DNA from: CAZOWL01 sp964583605
GTDB lineage: Bacteria > Pseudomonadota > Gammaproteobacteria > Chromatiales > Chromatiaceae
Assembly: GCA_964583605.1 (NCBI GenBank)
Contig: CAZOWL010000022.1
Location: forward strand, 1-47,436
DNA: 47,436 nt
Reading direction: 5' to 3'
The notes under the pieces are model-generated. The model saw nothing but the letters and a program-made list of their open reading frames with translations. It was not told the origin of the DNA and did not search any database. Below are positions 8,076-20,128 of this stretch, piece by piece. Position numbers and translations under genes: made by a program. Within the stretch, counting starts at the first letter, position 1. Every line of letters starts with the position of its first letter.

Positions 8076-9349
8076 TGATGACTGAAGTGCGCGTCCCAGC
8101 GCTCCCCGAATCGGTCGCCGACGCCACCGTGCTGACCTGGCACAAAGAGCCCGGTGCGGCCGTGCAACGCGGTGAGAACCTCGTGGATCTGGAGACCGAC
8201 AAAGTGGTCTTAGAGGTCCCCGCCCCTGTCGACGGCGTCTTGGCTGAGATCGGCGCCAAGGAGGGCTCCGTCGTCGGCGCCGATGTGCTGCTGGCGCGTA
8301 TCGAGCCGGGTGACGGTAAGCCCCAGACCGCAGCTGCCGCGTCCGCGCCGGCCGAGCCGGCCGGTCCGCGGCCCGTTGCCGAAGCGCGACCACCAGAGGC
8401 GGCTCCGGCTCGGGCGCCTGCGCCTGCAACAGCGAACCGTCCCCCGCCCATGGCTCCCGCCGCCCGGCGCTTGATCAAGGAGATGGCGCTCGATCCCGGC
8501 GACATTCGTGGGAGTGGTCGCGACGGTCGCATCCACAAGGCCGACGTGATTGCCTATCTCGACCAGCGGGAGGCAAGTGGCCCCGCAGTCGATCCCGAGG
8601 CAGTGCCCGCTGCTGAGTCGCCCGCGAGTGGGCTGCGGGGCGAGGCCGGTCGCCCCGAACAGCGCGTACCCATGACCCGGTTGCGCGCGCGCATCGCAGA
8701 GCGATTGGTCGAGGCGCAGCGCAGCGCGGCCATCCTGACGACGTTCAACGAAGTCAACCTGCAGGCAGTCGTCGATCTGCGCCGCCGCTATCGCGATCAG
8801 TTCGAGAAGACACACGGCGTGCGTCTCGGCTTCATGTCCTTCTTCGTCAAGGCGGCCGTCGAGGCACTGCAGCGTTTTCCGGTAGTCAATGCCTCGGTCG
8901 ACGACGGCGACATCATCTACCACGGCTACTACGACATAGGCATCGCCGTCAGCTCACCCCGGGGCCTTGTCGTACCGATCCTACGCAACTGCGATCAGCT
9001 ATCGATGGCCGACATCGAACTCGGTGTTGCCGAGTTTGGCCGTAAAGCCAAGGACGGCACCCTGAGCTACGAGGACCTGAGCGGAGGGACCTTCTCGATC
9101 ACGAACGGTGGGGTGTTCGGCTCCCTTCTTTCAACGCCGATCCTGAATCCGCCGCAGAGCGCAATCCTGGGCATGCACAAGGTCCAAGAGCGCCCCGTCG
9201 CCGAAGACGGAGCCATCGTGGTGCGGCCAATGATGTATCTCGCCTTGTCCTATGATCACCGAATTATCGACGGGCGGGACGCGGTACAATTCTTGGTCGC
9301 GATCAAAGACGGCGTCGAAGATCCCGCCAGGCTCCTGTTGCGCCTTTAG
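8075..9349 (+). CDS. sucB: Dihydrolipoyl succinyltransferase, E2 of the 2-oxoglutarate dehydrogenase complex
   Basis: Protein of 424 aa from the ATG at 8075, which overlaps the sucA stop by one base; the next codon is also ATG. It has a single lipoyl domain with the lysine in LETDKVVLEVP (K43), then an Ala/Pro-rich linker (about 85-125). The E1/E3-binding domain follows (MAPAARRLIKEMALDPGDIRG...), then the catalytic domain. The chloramphenicol-acetyltransferase-type motif YDHRIIDGRDA places the catalytic His at 395 and Asp at 399. It transfers succinyl groups from lipoate to CoA and forms the core of the complex. It is translationally coupled to sucA. Confidence 0.97.
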   Translation: MMTEVRVPALPESVADATVLTWHKEPGAAVQRGENLVDLETDKVVLEVPAPVDGVLAEIGAKEGSVVGADVLLARIEPGDGKPQTAAAASAPAEPAGPRPVAEARPPEAAPARAPAPATANRPPPMAPAARRLIKEMALDPGDIRGSGRDGRIHKADVIAYLDQREASGPAVDPEAVPAAESPASGLRGEAGRPEQRVPMTRLRARIAERLVEAQRSAAILTTFNEVNLQAVVDLRRRYRDQFEKTHGVRLGFMSFFVKAAVEALQRFPVVNASVDDGDIIYHGYYDIGIAVSSPRGLVVPILRNCDQLSMADIELGVAEFGRKAKDGTLSYEDLSGGTFSITNGGVFGSLLSTPILNPPQSAILGMHKVQERPVAEDGAIVVRPMMYLALSYDHRIIDGRDAVQFLVAIKDGVEDPARLLLRL

Positions 9350-9506
9350 GTGATTGTCGGAAACAAACATACGAAATGGCGCCGGATTTTCGTTCGCCTG
9401 GAAGGAGCAAGCGCAAGAGCCTAGCCCAGCTAGGTGATCGCGCTCGCGACACGGTAAGGCGGGCGAAGAGACAAGTCAGACGGTCTGTCTGTTGACGGCA
9501 ATCGCC

Positions 9507-10514
9507 TTAGTAGCCGCTCGGATTCTGCGACTGCCATCGCCAGGTATCTCGCACCATGGCCTCGATGTCGTGCTCGGCACGCCAGCCGAGCTCGGTGCTG
9601 GCGAGCGTGGGGTCGGCGTAGCAGGTGGCGACATCTCCCGGGCGGCGGGCGACGATCTCGTAGGGCACTGCGCGCCCGCTTTCCTGCTCGAACGCCCGCA
9701 CCATTTCCAGCACGCTGTAGCCACGGCCGGTGCCGAGGTTATAGGTGACCACGCCAGGCCCTGTTTCCAGCCGCTCCAACGCCTTGAGGTGCCCGCGCGC
9801 CAGATCGACGACGTGAATATAGTCGCGTACGCCAGTGCCGTCCGGTGTCGGATAGTCGCTGCCAAAGACGCGCAATCTCGGCCGCTTGCCGATGGCGACT
9901 TGGGCGACATATGGCATCAGGTTGTTCGGTACACCACGCGGGTCTTCGCCGATGCGCCCGCTCGGGTGGGCGCCGACTGGGTTGAAGTAGCGCAGCAGCG
10001 CAATGTCCCAACCGGGATCGGACCGATACAGATCACGCAGGATCTCCTCGATGAACAGCTTGGAGCGCCCATAGGCGTTCGTCGCTGACAGGGGAGCGTG
10101 CTCGGCGATCGGCACGCTTGCCGGATCGCCATAGACGGTCGCCGAGGAGCTGAAGACGAGCCGTTTGACTCCGGCATCGGCCATGGCCTGACAAAGGGTC
10201 AGGGTCCCACCGACGTTGTTCGCATAGTAGGTGAGCGGGATCTCAGTCGATTCACCGACGGCCTTGAGGCCTGCAAAATGGACAACCGCGCCGATACGCT
10301 GCTCGCGCAAGACCCCCGCCAGGACAGCCGCGTCACGCAGATCCGCCTTGAGGAACGAGACATCTCGGCCGCTGATCTCGCGCACCCGGCGAAGGGATTC
10401 CTCGCTGCTATTGCAGAGATTGTCGATGACGATCACGTCGTGGCCAGCGGCCAGCAGCTCGACGCAGGTGTGACTCCCAATATAACCGGCCCCGCCGGTG
10501 ACCAGTACCAGCAT
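9507..10514 (-). CDS. galE: UDP-glucose 4-epimerase
   Basis: Protein of 335 aa interconverting UDP-glucose and UDP-galactose in the cytoplasm to supply surface polysaccharide synthesis. The N-terminal Rossmann motif GGAGYIGSH (residues 7-15) binds NAD. The SDR catalytic set is present: SSSAT (122-126) and Y148-x3-K152 in YGRSK. RYFNPVGAHPSG and GTGVRDYIHVVDLA are typical of GalE. A GGAG lies about 8 nt before the ATG at 10514. It starts 6 bp after the ygfX gene on the same strand, so the two are probably cotranscribed. Confidence 0.95.
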   Translation of the reverse strand: MLVLVTGGAGYIGSHTCVELLAAGHDVIVIDNLCNSSEESLRRVREISGRDVSFLKADLRDAAVLAGVLREQRIGAVVHFAGLKAVGESTEIPLTYYANNVGGTLTLCQAMADAGVKRLVFSSSATVYGDPASVPIAEHAPLSATNAYGRSKLFIEEILRDLYRSDPGWDIALLRYFNPVGAHPSGRIGEDPRGVPNNLMPYVAQVAIGKRPRLRVFGSDYPTPDGTGVRDYIHVVDLARGHLKALERLETGPGVVTYNLGTGRGYSVLEMVRAFEQESGRAVPYEIVARRPGDVATCYADPTLASTELGWRAEHDIEAMVRDTWRWQSQNPSGY

Positions 10515-10519
10515 AATCT

Positions 10520-11014
10520 TCAGCTCCGCTTGTCCATCGAATAGGGCGCGCCGGCGCCGCCTCCATCGGCCAACGCTGGTGCACGGAGACGTAATCGGGT
10601 CCTGAGTCGGCGCCCGTCGGTCGGATCCAGGCTGTCGGGAAAGAGCGGAATACTAAGAAGGCGAAACCGCCCACCTCGCAGGTTGAGGACGATCAGACCG
10701 ACGGAGGCGAAGGTTGAGCCTTGCAGTTGTGCCTCGAGCTCGTTGCCATCGCGGAGCCTTACCGTCCAGCTGCCGTCGGCGTTCCATATGGCTTCCCGGA
10801 TCGCCCAAGGCAGACAGCGGCAGACCTGGGCAGCCACTTGGTAAGACAGGCTGGCCAGAATCACCGCGGCCAGACCGAGTCGTTCGAGCCAGGTCAGCGG
10901 CAGGGCTGCGATAATCGCCAGCGTGCCGGCGTGAAGACCAAATATCAGGCCGACCAGATGCCTCGAGCGAAGCGGGCGGATCAGCAGGGGCCTATGCGTC
11001 CTGTGGCTGGCCAT
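10520..11014 (-). CDS. YgfX-like membrane protein
   Basis: I choose the ATG at 11014 (MASHRTHRPLLIRPLRS..., 164 aa), with GGAG 8 nt upstream; a GTG at 11041 is an alternative. Two membrane helices lie close together near residues 20-62 (HLVGLIFGLHAGTLAIIAALPL and ERLGLAAVILASLSYQVA). A soluble beta-rich tail follows (W.VRLRDGNELEAQL, VGLIVLNLRGGRFRLLSIPLFPDSLDPTDGRRLRTRLRL), the hallmark of the YgfX/CptA family. In enterobacteria YgfX is encoded next to SdhE and was once described as a toxin. No sdhE is present here, so I infer no toxin-antitoxin role. Confidence 0.75.
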   Translation of the reverse strand: MASHRTHRPLLIRPLRSRHLVGLIFGLHAGTLAIIAALPLTWLERLGLAAVILASLSYQVAAQVCRCLPWAIREAIWNADGSWTVRLRDGNELEAQLQGSTFASVGLIVLNLRGGRFRLLSIPLFPDSLDPTDGRRLRTRLRLRAPALADGGGAGAPYSMDKRS

Positions 11015-11108
11015 GCCGTGCGCTCCGGTCCAGTTGCACAATCACCTGTTGCGGTGTCGGACCGGGCCAAGCACTTCGCCGGCCCGGCGGGTTCCGACCT
11101 GGGCCCGA

Positions 11109-11522
11109 TCAGCTCAGCTCGTCGGCGCCGAGCTTCTGCAATAGGCCAAATGTCTTGACGAAGGGCCCGGCCATCCGGGGATCTTTGATCATCGCTTTGT
11201 AGTCGCCTGTCTTGAACTTGAGCTTGCCAGTGGCGTAGGCCGCGCCGAGCCCCATCATGCCGATTCCCTTCTCGACCCACTTCAGCCAATCGGATAGATC
11301 GGCGCGCAGGTCCCAGTCCGGGCTTTCCCCTCCGAATTCGCCAGCACGCACGCACTCGCCGTTCTCGACGACCAGCACACCGCGCGGATTCTCCTCGTTC
11401 TTGAAGCCCCAAGCGATGGTCGAGTTGAAGCCGATCTCGGCGAGCTTGTCCTTGACCTCAGGGTCGCCGTTCCAGGCGCCCTTGAACTGGGTCATCCACT
11501 CGGCGGAAAAGAGCTTAGCCAT
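11109..11522 (-). CDS. SCP2 sterol-binding domain protein
   Basis: Stand-alone SCP2-fold protein of 137 aa (MAKLFSAEWMTQFKGAWNGDPEV...). Family signs are the N-terminal amphipathic helix, the central DWDLRADLSDWLKWVEKGIGMM segment, and the C-terminal GKLKFKTGDYKAMIKDPRMAGPFVKTFGLL. Such small proteins have a hydrophobic cavity and bind lipid-like ligands; the bacterial ligand is not known. The strong ribosome site GGAGGA sits just upstream of the ATG at 11522. It is separated from ygfX and ppx by about 100 bp on each side and may have its own promoter. Confidence 0.85.
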   Translation of the reverse strand: MAKLFSAEWMTQFKGAWNGDPEVKDKLAEIGFNSTIAWGFKNEENPRGVLVVENGECVRAGEFGGESPDWDLRADLSDWLKWVEKGIGMMGLGAAYATGKLKFKTGDYKAMIKDPRMAGPFVKTFGLLQKLGADELS

Positions 11523-11641
11523 TGTTATCGGTCCTCCGGGATGTGACGGGTAAGTGACAGCGGCGGACCCCCCATGCGCGGAGATCGACGCCGATGCGGC
11601 CGGGGATAGGTCGCTCGGTGCCCGACAGCACGGGCACGATT

Positions 11642-13165
11642 CTACCCGAATTCGAGCGTGATTCCCGCGCCGGCGAGGCGAGTCGCCTCCTCGTCGAGCT
11701 CTAGACGGGTCAGGGGGTGGCGGTCCAGCCAGTCACCAGGGAAGGCCAGACGCAATCGCTCATCATCCGCCTGCAGGCGCGGCTGCGGTTTGGAAACAGC
11801 CGAGCGCCCGCGGTGCATCAACACAGCAAGACGCAGCAGAACGCAGAGCCGCCGGGTGCATGTCTGTTTCGAGCGTGGCAGCGTGAAGAGCTCGTTGACC
11901 GGGAACCTGCGCCGATGACCGAGCACCAGGGCCGCCAAGACTTGCTGCTCCTGACGAGTGAACCCGGAAAGATCGGCGTGCGTCAGAAGATAGGCGCCGT
12001 GCTTCTGGTAATTGCTATGCGAGATGATCAGACCAATCTCGTGCAGCCGCGCAGCAAAGCCGAGGATGACCGGATAGTTCGGATGATCGAGCTGCCAGGT
12101 CTCCGCGACTTGCTCGAAGAGTCGCATCGTCGTCGCCAACACCCGTGCGGCGTGCGCCTTGTCGACACCGAAACGCTGGACCAGCGAGCGTACCGTGCGG
12201 GCGCGCACGTCCTCGTGATTGATGCGGCCCACCATCTCGTAGATCAGCCCTTCGCGCAGGGCTTCGTCGGAGATCTGCATGTGGCATACGCCAAGGTTGA
12301 GGAAGATCGCGCGCAGCGCCGCAACGCCGCCAGCGAATACGGGTCTGCGTTGCTCGCTGACGCCTTTGAAGTCGATCGCGTCGCTAGAGCCTCGCGCAAT
12401 CAAGGCATCGCGCAGGCGCTGCAGGGCGTCGGCCGTGATACCGTCTTCGCACCAGCCCTCGCCGGCAACCGCGGCGGCGATGGCCTTGATGGTTCCAGAG
12501 CTGCCCACCGCCTTGTCCCAACCGGTGCGGCGAAACAGCTCGCGGATCGGCCGGACTTCGAGGGCACCGCCCAGCTCGGCCCGCTCCATGGTCTTGCTCG
12601 TGATGCGCCCATCGGGGAAATAACGGCGGGTCAGGCTCACACAGCCCATATGAAGGCTCTCGCGCAGCCTCGGGCTGAAACGGCGGCCGACGATGAGCTC
12701 AGTGCTACCGCCGCCGATATCCACGACCAGACGCAGCTCATCGCCCGCAGCTAGACCGTGGGCGACGCCGAGGTAGATCAGCCGCGCCTCCTCCCGCCCC
12801 CCGATGACGTCGATCGAATGGCCGAGGGCCTGCTCGGCCCGCTCGAGGAAGCCGGCCTCAGGTCGGATTTGACGGAGTGTGTTGGTTCCGACAGCGCGTA
12901 CGCTGCCGATCGGCATCGCCCTCAGTCGCTGGCCGAAACGGTCGAGGCAGGCCAGGGCGCGCTCGGCGACCTGTGGCTCGAGCATCTTGTCATCCGTGAG
13001 CCCTTCACCGAGCCGAACCATCTCCTTGATCCGATCTATGACCTGGAGATCGCCGTCGATTAGGCGCGCGACGATCAGATGGAAGCTGTTCGAGCCAAGA
13101 TCGACGGCGGCAACGAGGTTCGCCGTTGTAGAAGGTTGGGCCGGCGGAGACGGGGCTGAGGCCAT
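11642..13165 (-). CDS. ppx: Exopolyphosphatase / guanosine pentaphosphatase family (Ppx/GppA)
   Basis: Protein of 507 aa from the ATG at 13165; the frame is open for 24 more codons upstream, but the family begins near ANLVAAVDLGSNSFHL. It has the actin-like ATPase fold with phosphate-binding loops DLGSNSFHL and DIGGGSTELIVG, plus GSSGTIKA. A C-terminal HD-like helical domain carries RLHEIGLIISHSNYQKHGAYLL. The family hydrolyses polyphosphate and/or pppGpp; which one cannot be decided from sequence. It lies between the SCP2 gene and pnp on the same strand. Confidence 0.9.
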   Translation of the reverse strand: MASAPSPPAQPSTTANLVAAVDLGSNSFHLIVARLIDGDLQVIDRIKEMVRLGEGLTDDKMLEPQVAERALACLDRFGQRLRAMPIGSVRAVGTNTLRQIRPEAGFLERAEQALGHSIDVIGGREEARLIYLGVAHGLAAGDELRLVVDIGGGSTELIVGRRFSPRLRESLHMGCVSLTRRYFPDGRITSKTMERAELGGALEVRPIRELFRRTGWDKAVGSSGTIKAIAAAVAGEGWCEDGITADALQRLRDALIARGSSDAIDFKGVSEQRRPVFAGGVAALRAIFLNLGVCHMQISDEALREGLIYEMVGRINHEDVRARTVRSLVQRFGVDKAHAARVLATTMRLFEQVAETWQLDHPNYPVILGFAARLHEIGLIISHSNYQKHGAYLLTHADLSGFTRQEQQVLAALVLGHRRRFPVNELFTLPRSKQTCTRRLCVLLRLAVLMHRGRSAVSKPQPRLQADDERLRLAFPGDWLDRHPLTRLELDEEATRLAGAGITLEFG

Positions 13166-13345
13166 GGTAGAAGGCACCGACGAGAACCGCGCGCGATGGT
13201 AACAGAAGGCGGTGCGACTCGGGAGACGAGGCGCCAATGGCAGCTGCCGTGACTCGGGTGGCGCCGCTTCGGGGGGCGGCGCGAGCGGAATCTGTTACGC
13301 GGCCCCTCGAGGCCCACCCCCTGAAGGACCCCGTACGGCCTTCAT

Positions 13346-15454
13346 CTAGGATACTTCTTCATCCGCGACGACGGCCTTCATGCTGAGGCGAATTCGGCCC
13401 TGTTTGTCGACCTCCAGGACCTTTACCCGCACCACATCTCCCTCGGCCAGCTTGTCGCTCACCTTCTGCACGCGCTCCTCGGAGATCTGCGAGATGTGCA
13501 CCAGCCCATCCCGGCCGGGAAGGATCGAGACGAAGGCGCCGAAGTCCATCAGTCTGACGACCTTGCCCTCGTACACCTTACCGACCTCGACATCCGCGGT
13601 GATGAGCCGGATGCGCCGCTTGGCTTCCTCCCCCGCCGACTTGTCGACGGAAAAGATCTTGACGAGGCCGTCGTCGTTGATGTCGATCGTCGCTCCGGTC
13701 TCCTCGGTAATGGCGCGGATGGTGGACCCCCCTTTACCGATGACGTCACGGATCTTCTCAGGATGGATCTTGATCTCGATGATGCGCGGGGCATGCTCGG
13801 ACATCTCGGTACGGTGGGCACCGATGACCTTGGACATCTCCCCCAATATGTGCAGGCGCCCCTCTCTGGCCTGGCCGAGGGCAACCTCCATGATCTCTTT
13901 GGTGATTCCTTCGATCTTGATGTCCATCTGTAAGGCGTTGATCCCGTCGATCGTGCCGGCCACCTTGAAATCCATGTCGCCGAGGTGATCCTCGTCACCC
14001 ATGATGTCCGTCAGAACAGCAAATTGCTCGCCTTCCTTGATCAGGCCCATGGCCACCCCCGCGACGGCGCCTTTGACGGGCACGCCCGCATCCATCAGCG
14101 AGAGGCTCGTGCCGCAGACGCTGGCCATTGAGCTCGAGCCGTTCGATTCGGTGATCTCAGAGACGACACGGACCGAATAGGGGAACTCGTCGATGCTCGG
14201 CATCACGGCCAGCACGCCGCGCTTGGCCAGACGGCCGTGGCCGATCTCACGGCGCTTCGGGCTGCCGACGCGGCCGATCTCGCCGACGCAGAAAGGAGGG
14301 AAGTTGTAGTGCAGCATGAAATGCTCGCGTCGCTCGCCGCCCAAGGCATCGATGATCTGCGAATCACGCTCTGTGCCCAAGGTGGTAATCACCAAGGCCT
14401 GCGTCTCGCCTCTCGTGAAGAGCGCCGATCCATGCGTGCGCGGCAAGACACCAGTGCGAATCGTAATCGGCCGGACGGTGCGGCCGTCACGCCCATCAAT
14501 ACGCGGCTCGCCGGACAGGATAGCGGCCCGGACGGTATTCTTCTCCAACGTCTCGATGGCGGTCATCACTTGCGTTTCCGTCCACCGAGGCGGGTCATCG
14601 CGGCACAGCTCGGCGACAACCGACGCCCTGATCTCATCGAGGGCCCGATAGCGCTCGAGCTTCTCCTTGATCCGATAGGCCTCGGCAATGCGTGCTCCAC
14701 AGGCCGTCCCAACGGTATCGGCAAGCTCCGTGTCCGCGTCCGGCGGCGTCCAGGCGAGTGGCGGTTTGCCGGCCTCGGCGGCCAGCTCGCGAATCGCGGC
14801 GATGGCTACCTGCATCTGCTCGTGTCCGAACAACACAGCGCCGAGCATCGTCTCCTCGGAGAGACCGCGCGCCTCGGATTCGACCATCAGCACCGCCTGC
14901 TCGGTACCGGCGACGACCAGATCCAGGTCACTGTCTGGGCCAAGGCCAACGAGCGCCGGATTCAGTATGTACTCGCCATTCTTGTAGCCGACCCGCGCCG
15001 CGCCGACTGGCCCGTTGAACGGCACGCCGGAGATGGCCAAGGCCGCCGAGGCTCCCAGCATGGCGGGAACCTCCGGGTTGACCGCCGGATTGAGCGATTT
15101 GACGGTCGCAATGATCTGGACCTCGTTCGTGAATCCCGCGGCGAACAGGGGTCGAATCGGTCGGTCGATCAGTCGCGCGGTCAGGATCTCGCCTTCACTC
15201 GGGCGTCCTTCGCGACGGAAAAAGCCGCCGGGGATGCGCCCAGCCGCATAGGTCTTCTCCTGGTACTCTACCGTGAGGGGCAGAAAGTCGCGCACGGCGC
15301 CGGGCTTCTTGTCGACGACGATGGTGACGAGCACGACGGTATCATCCATGTTGACCAGCACCGCGCCGTCGGCCTGCCGGGCGATCTCTCCGGTCTCGAG
15401 CGTCACAGTTTGGGCGCCGTAGGCGAAAGTCTTACGGATGGCTGTAGGGATCAC
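13346..15454 (-). CDS. pnp: Polynucleotide phosphorylase
   Basis: 3'-to-5' phosphorolytic exoribonuclease, 702 aa. Two RNase PH domains make up the N-terminal 540 residues (MDDTVVLVTIV, GGFFRREGRPSEGEILTARLIDRPIRPLF; second RGETQALVITTLGTERDSQ). The active-site region is MGDEDHLGDMDFKVAGT. The KH domain near residues 555-615 has the GxxG loop VIGKGGSTIRAI. A C-terminal S1 domain follows (GKVYEGKVVRLMDFGAFVSILPG). The start is GTG at 15454, with AGAGGA about 6 nt upstream. It follows rpsO by 167 bp, the order found in most gammaproteobacteria, where the rpsO-pnp leader is an RNase III and autoregulation site. Confidence 0.97.
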   Translation of the reverse strand: MIPTAIRKTFAYGAQTVTLETGEIARQADGAVLVNMDDTVVLVTIVVDKKPGAVRDFLPLTVEYQEKTYAAGRIPGGFFRREGRPSEGEILTARLIDRPIRPLFAAGFTNEVQIIATVKSLNPAVNPEVPAMLGASAALAISGVPFNGPVGAARVGYKNGEYILNPALVGLGPDSDLDLVVAGTEQAVLMVESEARGLSEETMLGAVLFGHEQMQVAIAAIRELAAEAGKPPLAWTPPDADTELADTVGTACGARIAEAYRIKEKLERYRALDEIRASVVAELCRDDPPRWTETQVMTAIETLEKNTVRAAILSGEPRIDGRDGRTVRPITIRTGVLPRTHGSALFTRGETQALVITTLGTERDSQIIDALGGERREHFMLHYNFPPFCVGEIGRVGSPKRREIGHGRLAKRGVLAVMPSIDEFPYSVRVVSEITESNGSSSMASVCGTSLSLMDAGVPVKGAVAGVAMGLIKEGEQFAVLTDIMGDEDHLGDMDFKVAGTIDGINALQMDIKIEGITKEIMEVALGQAREGRLHILGEMSKVIGAHRTEMSEHAPRIIEIKIHPEKIRDVIGKGGSTIRAITEETGATIDINDDGLVKIFSVDKSAGEEAKRRIRLITADVEVGKVYEGKVVRLMDFGAFVSILPGRDGLVHISQISEERVQKVSDKLAEGDVVRVKVLEVDKQGRIRLSMKAVVADEEVS

Positions 15455-15621
15455 TGGCTTGTCCTCTGGAAATGGGTCGCCCGCGAGCCGACAGAATCAG
15501 CGGCCCGTCGGAACGGGGTACGGAGACCGCGCGCTCGGGGGCGCACGATCGGGCGGACGGCGTGGCGGCGACTGCCGAGTTACCTCTCAGTGTCACGCGA
15601 CACGATCGAGCTGAGCTGGAG

Positions 15622-15891
15622 TCAGCGGCGCAAGCCGAGCCGTGAGATTAGCGAGCGATAGCGCTCGAGATCCTTGGCCTTAAGGTAATCGAGCAGCTTC
15701 CGCCGGCTGTTGACCATGCGCACAAGCCCTCGCCGTGAGTGATGGTCCTGCTTGTGGGCGGCGAAATGCTCGGTCAACTGCTGGATACGGGCCGTCAACA
15801 GAGCGACCTGTACTTCGGGCGAACCGGTATCGTTCGGGCCGCGTTTGTAATCGTCGATGATCTCTCGCTTGTCAGTGGTGCTCATTGTCAT
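15622..15891 (-). CDS. rpsO: 30S ribosomal protein S15
   Basis: Primary 16S rRNA-binding protein of the small subunit, 89 aa, the usual size. GSPEVQVALLTARIQQLTEHF, HKQDHHSRRGL, MVNSRRKLLDYLK and the C-terminal RLGLRR are all canonical. The ATG at 15891 follows GGAGACGG; a second in-frame ATG lies two codons later. It lies between truB and pnp. Confidence 0.97.
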   Translation of the reverse strand: MTMSTTDKREIIDDYKRGPNDTGSPEVQVALLTARIQQLTEHFAAHKQDHHSRRGLVRMVNSRRKLLDYLKAKDLERYRSLISRLGLRR

Positions 15892-16016
15892 TGTCCGTCT
15901 CCTCTAGCTAGGACAGGGTTACCGGCCACGTGTTGCGCCGCCGCGATAGCGGTGCAGGCCACCCCGACAATGGCTTCAGGGGGCCGGGCCAAGATGCTGG
16001 TCAAGATCGAGAATAT

Positions 16017-16940
16017 TCAGTCATTGCTCGCGAGTCGTTTGGGCTGAACTCGGCCATCATCAAGGACCTCACCCACACCGATGAAATGGCGCGACGGGTC
16101 GTAGAGACGCACGAGTCCAGTGAGTGGGGCCTGCGGCACCAGGACAGGTTGGCCCTGGCGCAAGTAGAACGCGGCATCGGCCGACAGCCGCAGCGCAGGC
16201 CAATGGTCCAACGCCGAGTCGAGCGGTCGCAGCAGTACATCAAGGGCCGCTGGGCCCTGTTCAGCCGCCTGCTCGACGTCGGCCATCGTGACGAAATCTG
16301 GCTTGCCTTCAAGAAAGGGCCCCACGCCGGTGCGCCGCAGCGCCGCGACATGTCCTCCGCAGCCGAGCCGTTTACCGATGTCTTCTGCCAGGCTGCGGAC
16401 GTAGGTGCCCTTGGAGCAGTGTACATCGATCTCGCAATGCGGCAGCTCGAGCACACGCAGGGTGATGGCGAAGATAGTGACCGACCGCGATTGTCTTTCG
16501 ACCTCGATGCCTTGACGTGCGAGCTTGTAAAGCCGCTGACCTTGATGTTTCACGGCCGAGTACATCGGCGGCGTTTGCGAGATCGGACCGCGGAAGTGCG
16601 CCAAGGCGGCTTGCAGGTCGGATTCGGTCAGACCCTCGGTCGGCGCAGTCGCGACGATCTCTCCCTCGGCATCGGCCGTGGTAGTCGTCTGACCCAGCCG
16701 CACGCGCACCCGGTAATGCTTGTCGGCGTCCAGCAGGAATATAGAGAACTTCGTGGCCATGCCGAAACATAGGGGCAACAGGCCAGTGGCCAGCGGATCA
16801 AGGCTACCGGTATGACCAGCCTTCGCGGCGCGGTACAGATACTTGACGCGCTGCAACGCGGCGTTGGAGGTCAGGCCGGCCGGCTTGTCCAGCAAGAGGA
16901 TGCCGCTGACATCGCGGCCAGATCTGCGTCGTCGTCCCAT
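16017..16940 (-). CDS. truB: tRNA pseudouridine-55 synthase
   Basis: Protein of 307 aa making pseudouridine 55 in the T-loop of tRNAs. The N-terminal VSGILLLDKPAGLTSN and the catalytic loop GHTGSLDPLATGLLP (catalytic Asp48) are present, as is the later QTPPMYSAVKHQGQRLYKLAR. The C-terminal PUA-like domain ends around residue 300. It lies 18 bp downstream of rbfA and about 125 bp upstream of rpsO, part of the nusA-infB operon block. Confidence 0.96.
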   Translation of the reverse strand: MGRRRRSGRDVSGILLLDKPAGLTSNAALQRVKYLYRAAKAGHTGSLDPLATGLLPLCFGMATKFSIFLLDADKHYRVRVRLGQTTTTADAEGEIVATAPTEGLTESDLQAALAHFRGPISQTPPMYSAVKHQGQRLYKLARQGIEVERQSRSVTIFAITLRVLELPHCEIDVHCSKGTYVRSLAEDIGKRLGCGGHVAALRRTGVGPFLEGKPDFVTMADVEQAAEQGPAALDVLLRPLDSALDHWPALRLSADAAFYLRQGQPVLVPQAPLTGLVRLYDPSRHFIGVGEVLDDGRVQPKRLASND

Positions 16941-16958
16941 GGGCGGAGGTCGCCGAAT

Positions 16959-17329
16959 TCAGTGAGGTGCGTCGGACCGGTCCGTGGCCATGGCCGCATC
17001 GATGAGATGCTCTAGCTGCTCTCCCCGAAGGAGCGACTCGTCGTGAACGAAGCGCAGCTCGGGGACCGCGCGCAGCGTTAAGCGATGGGCCAGCTCGCGA
17101 CGGAGGAAGCCAGCGAGACGTCCGTTCAGCAGGCGCTCCTGTGTGCGCCCGCCTTCATCAAGCGGGAAGCAGGTGAAGAAGATCTTGGCGTAGGCGAGAT
17201 CGCGGCTGACTCGGACCTCCTGAACCGTGATGGTTGCGAGTCGCGGATCGCGGGCCTCGCCCCGCAGAATCGCTGACAGCTCGCGCTGCAGCTCGGCGCC
17301 GACGCGTGCCGACCGATCGAACTCCTTCA

Positions 17330-17330
<1 letters not shown>
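16959..17330 (-). CDS. rbfA: Ribosome-binding factor A
   Basis: 30S maturation factor of 123 aa. The frame stays open upstream, but the ATG at 17330 (MKEFDRSARVGAELQRELSAIL) matches the family and shares one base with the infB stop (TGATG), indicating coupling. The single KH-like domain is recognisable by DPRLATITVQEVRVSRDLAYAKIFFT and RRELAHRLTLRAVPELRFVHDESL. It acts in late 16S 5'-end processing and cold adaptation. Confidence 0.95.

Positions 17331-20124
<2,794 letters not shown>

Positions 20125-20128
<4 letters not shown>

Noticed and set aside
9460..9495. Terminator between convergent sucB and galE (CAGAC...GTCTG)
   Set aside because: Stem of five base pairs, no T-run; too weak to call.
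14237..15661. 474-codon + strand frame opposite pnp
   Set aside because: Antisense shadow of polynucleotide phosphorylase; no domain or ribosome site.
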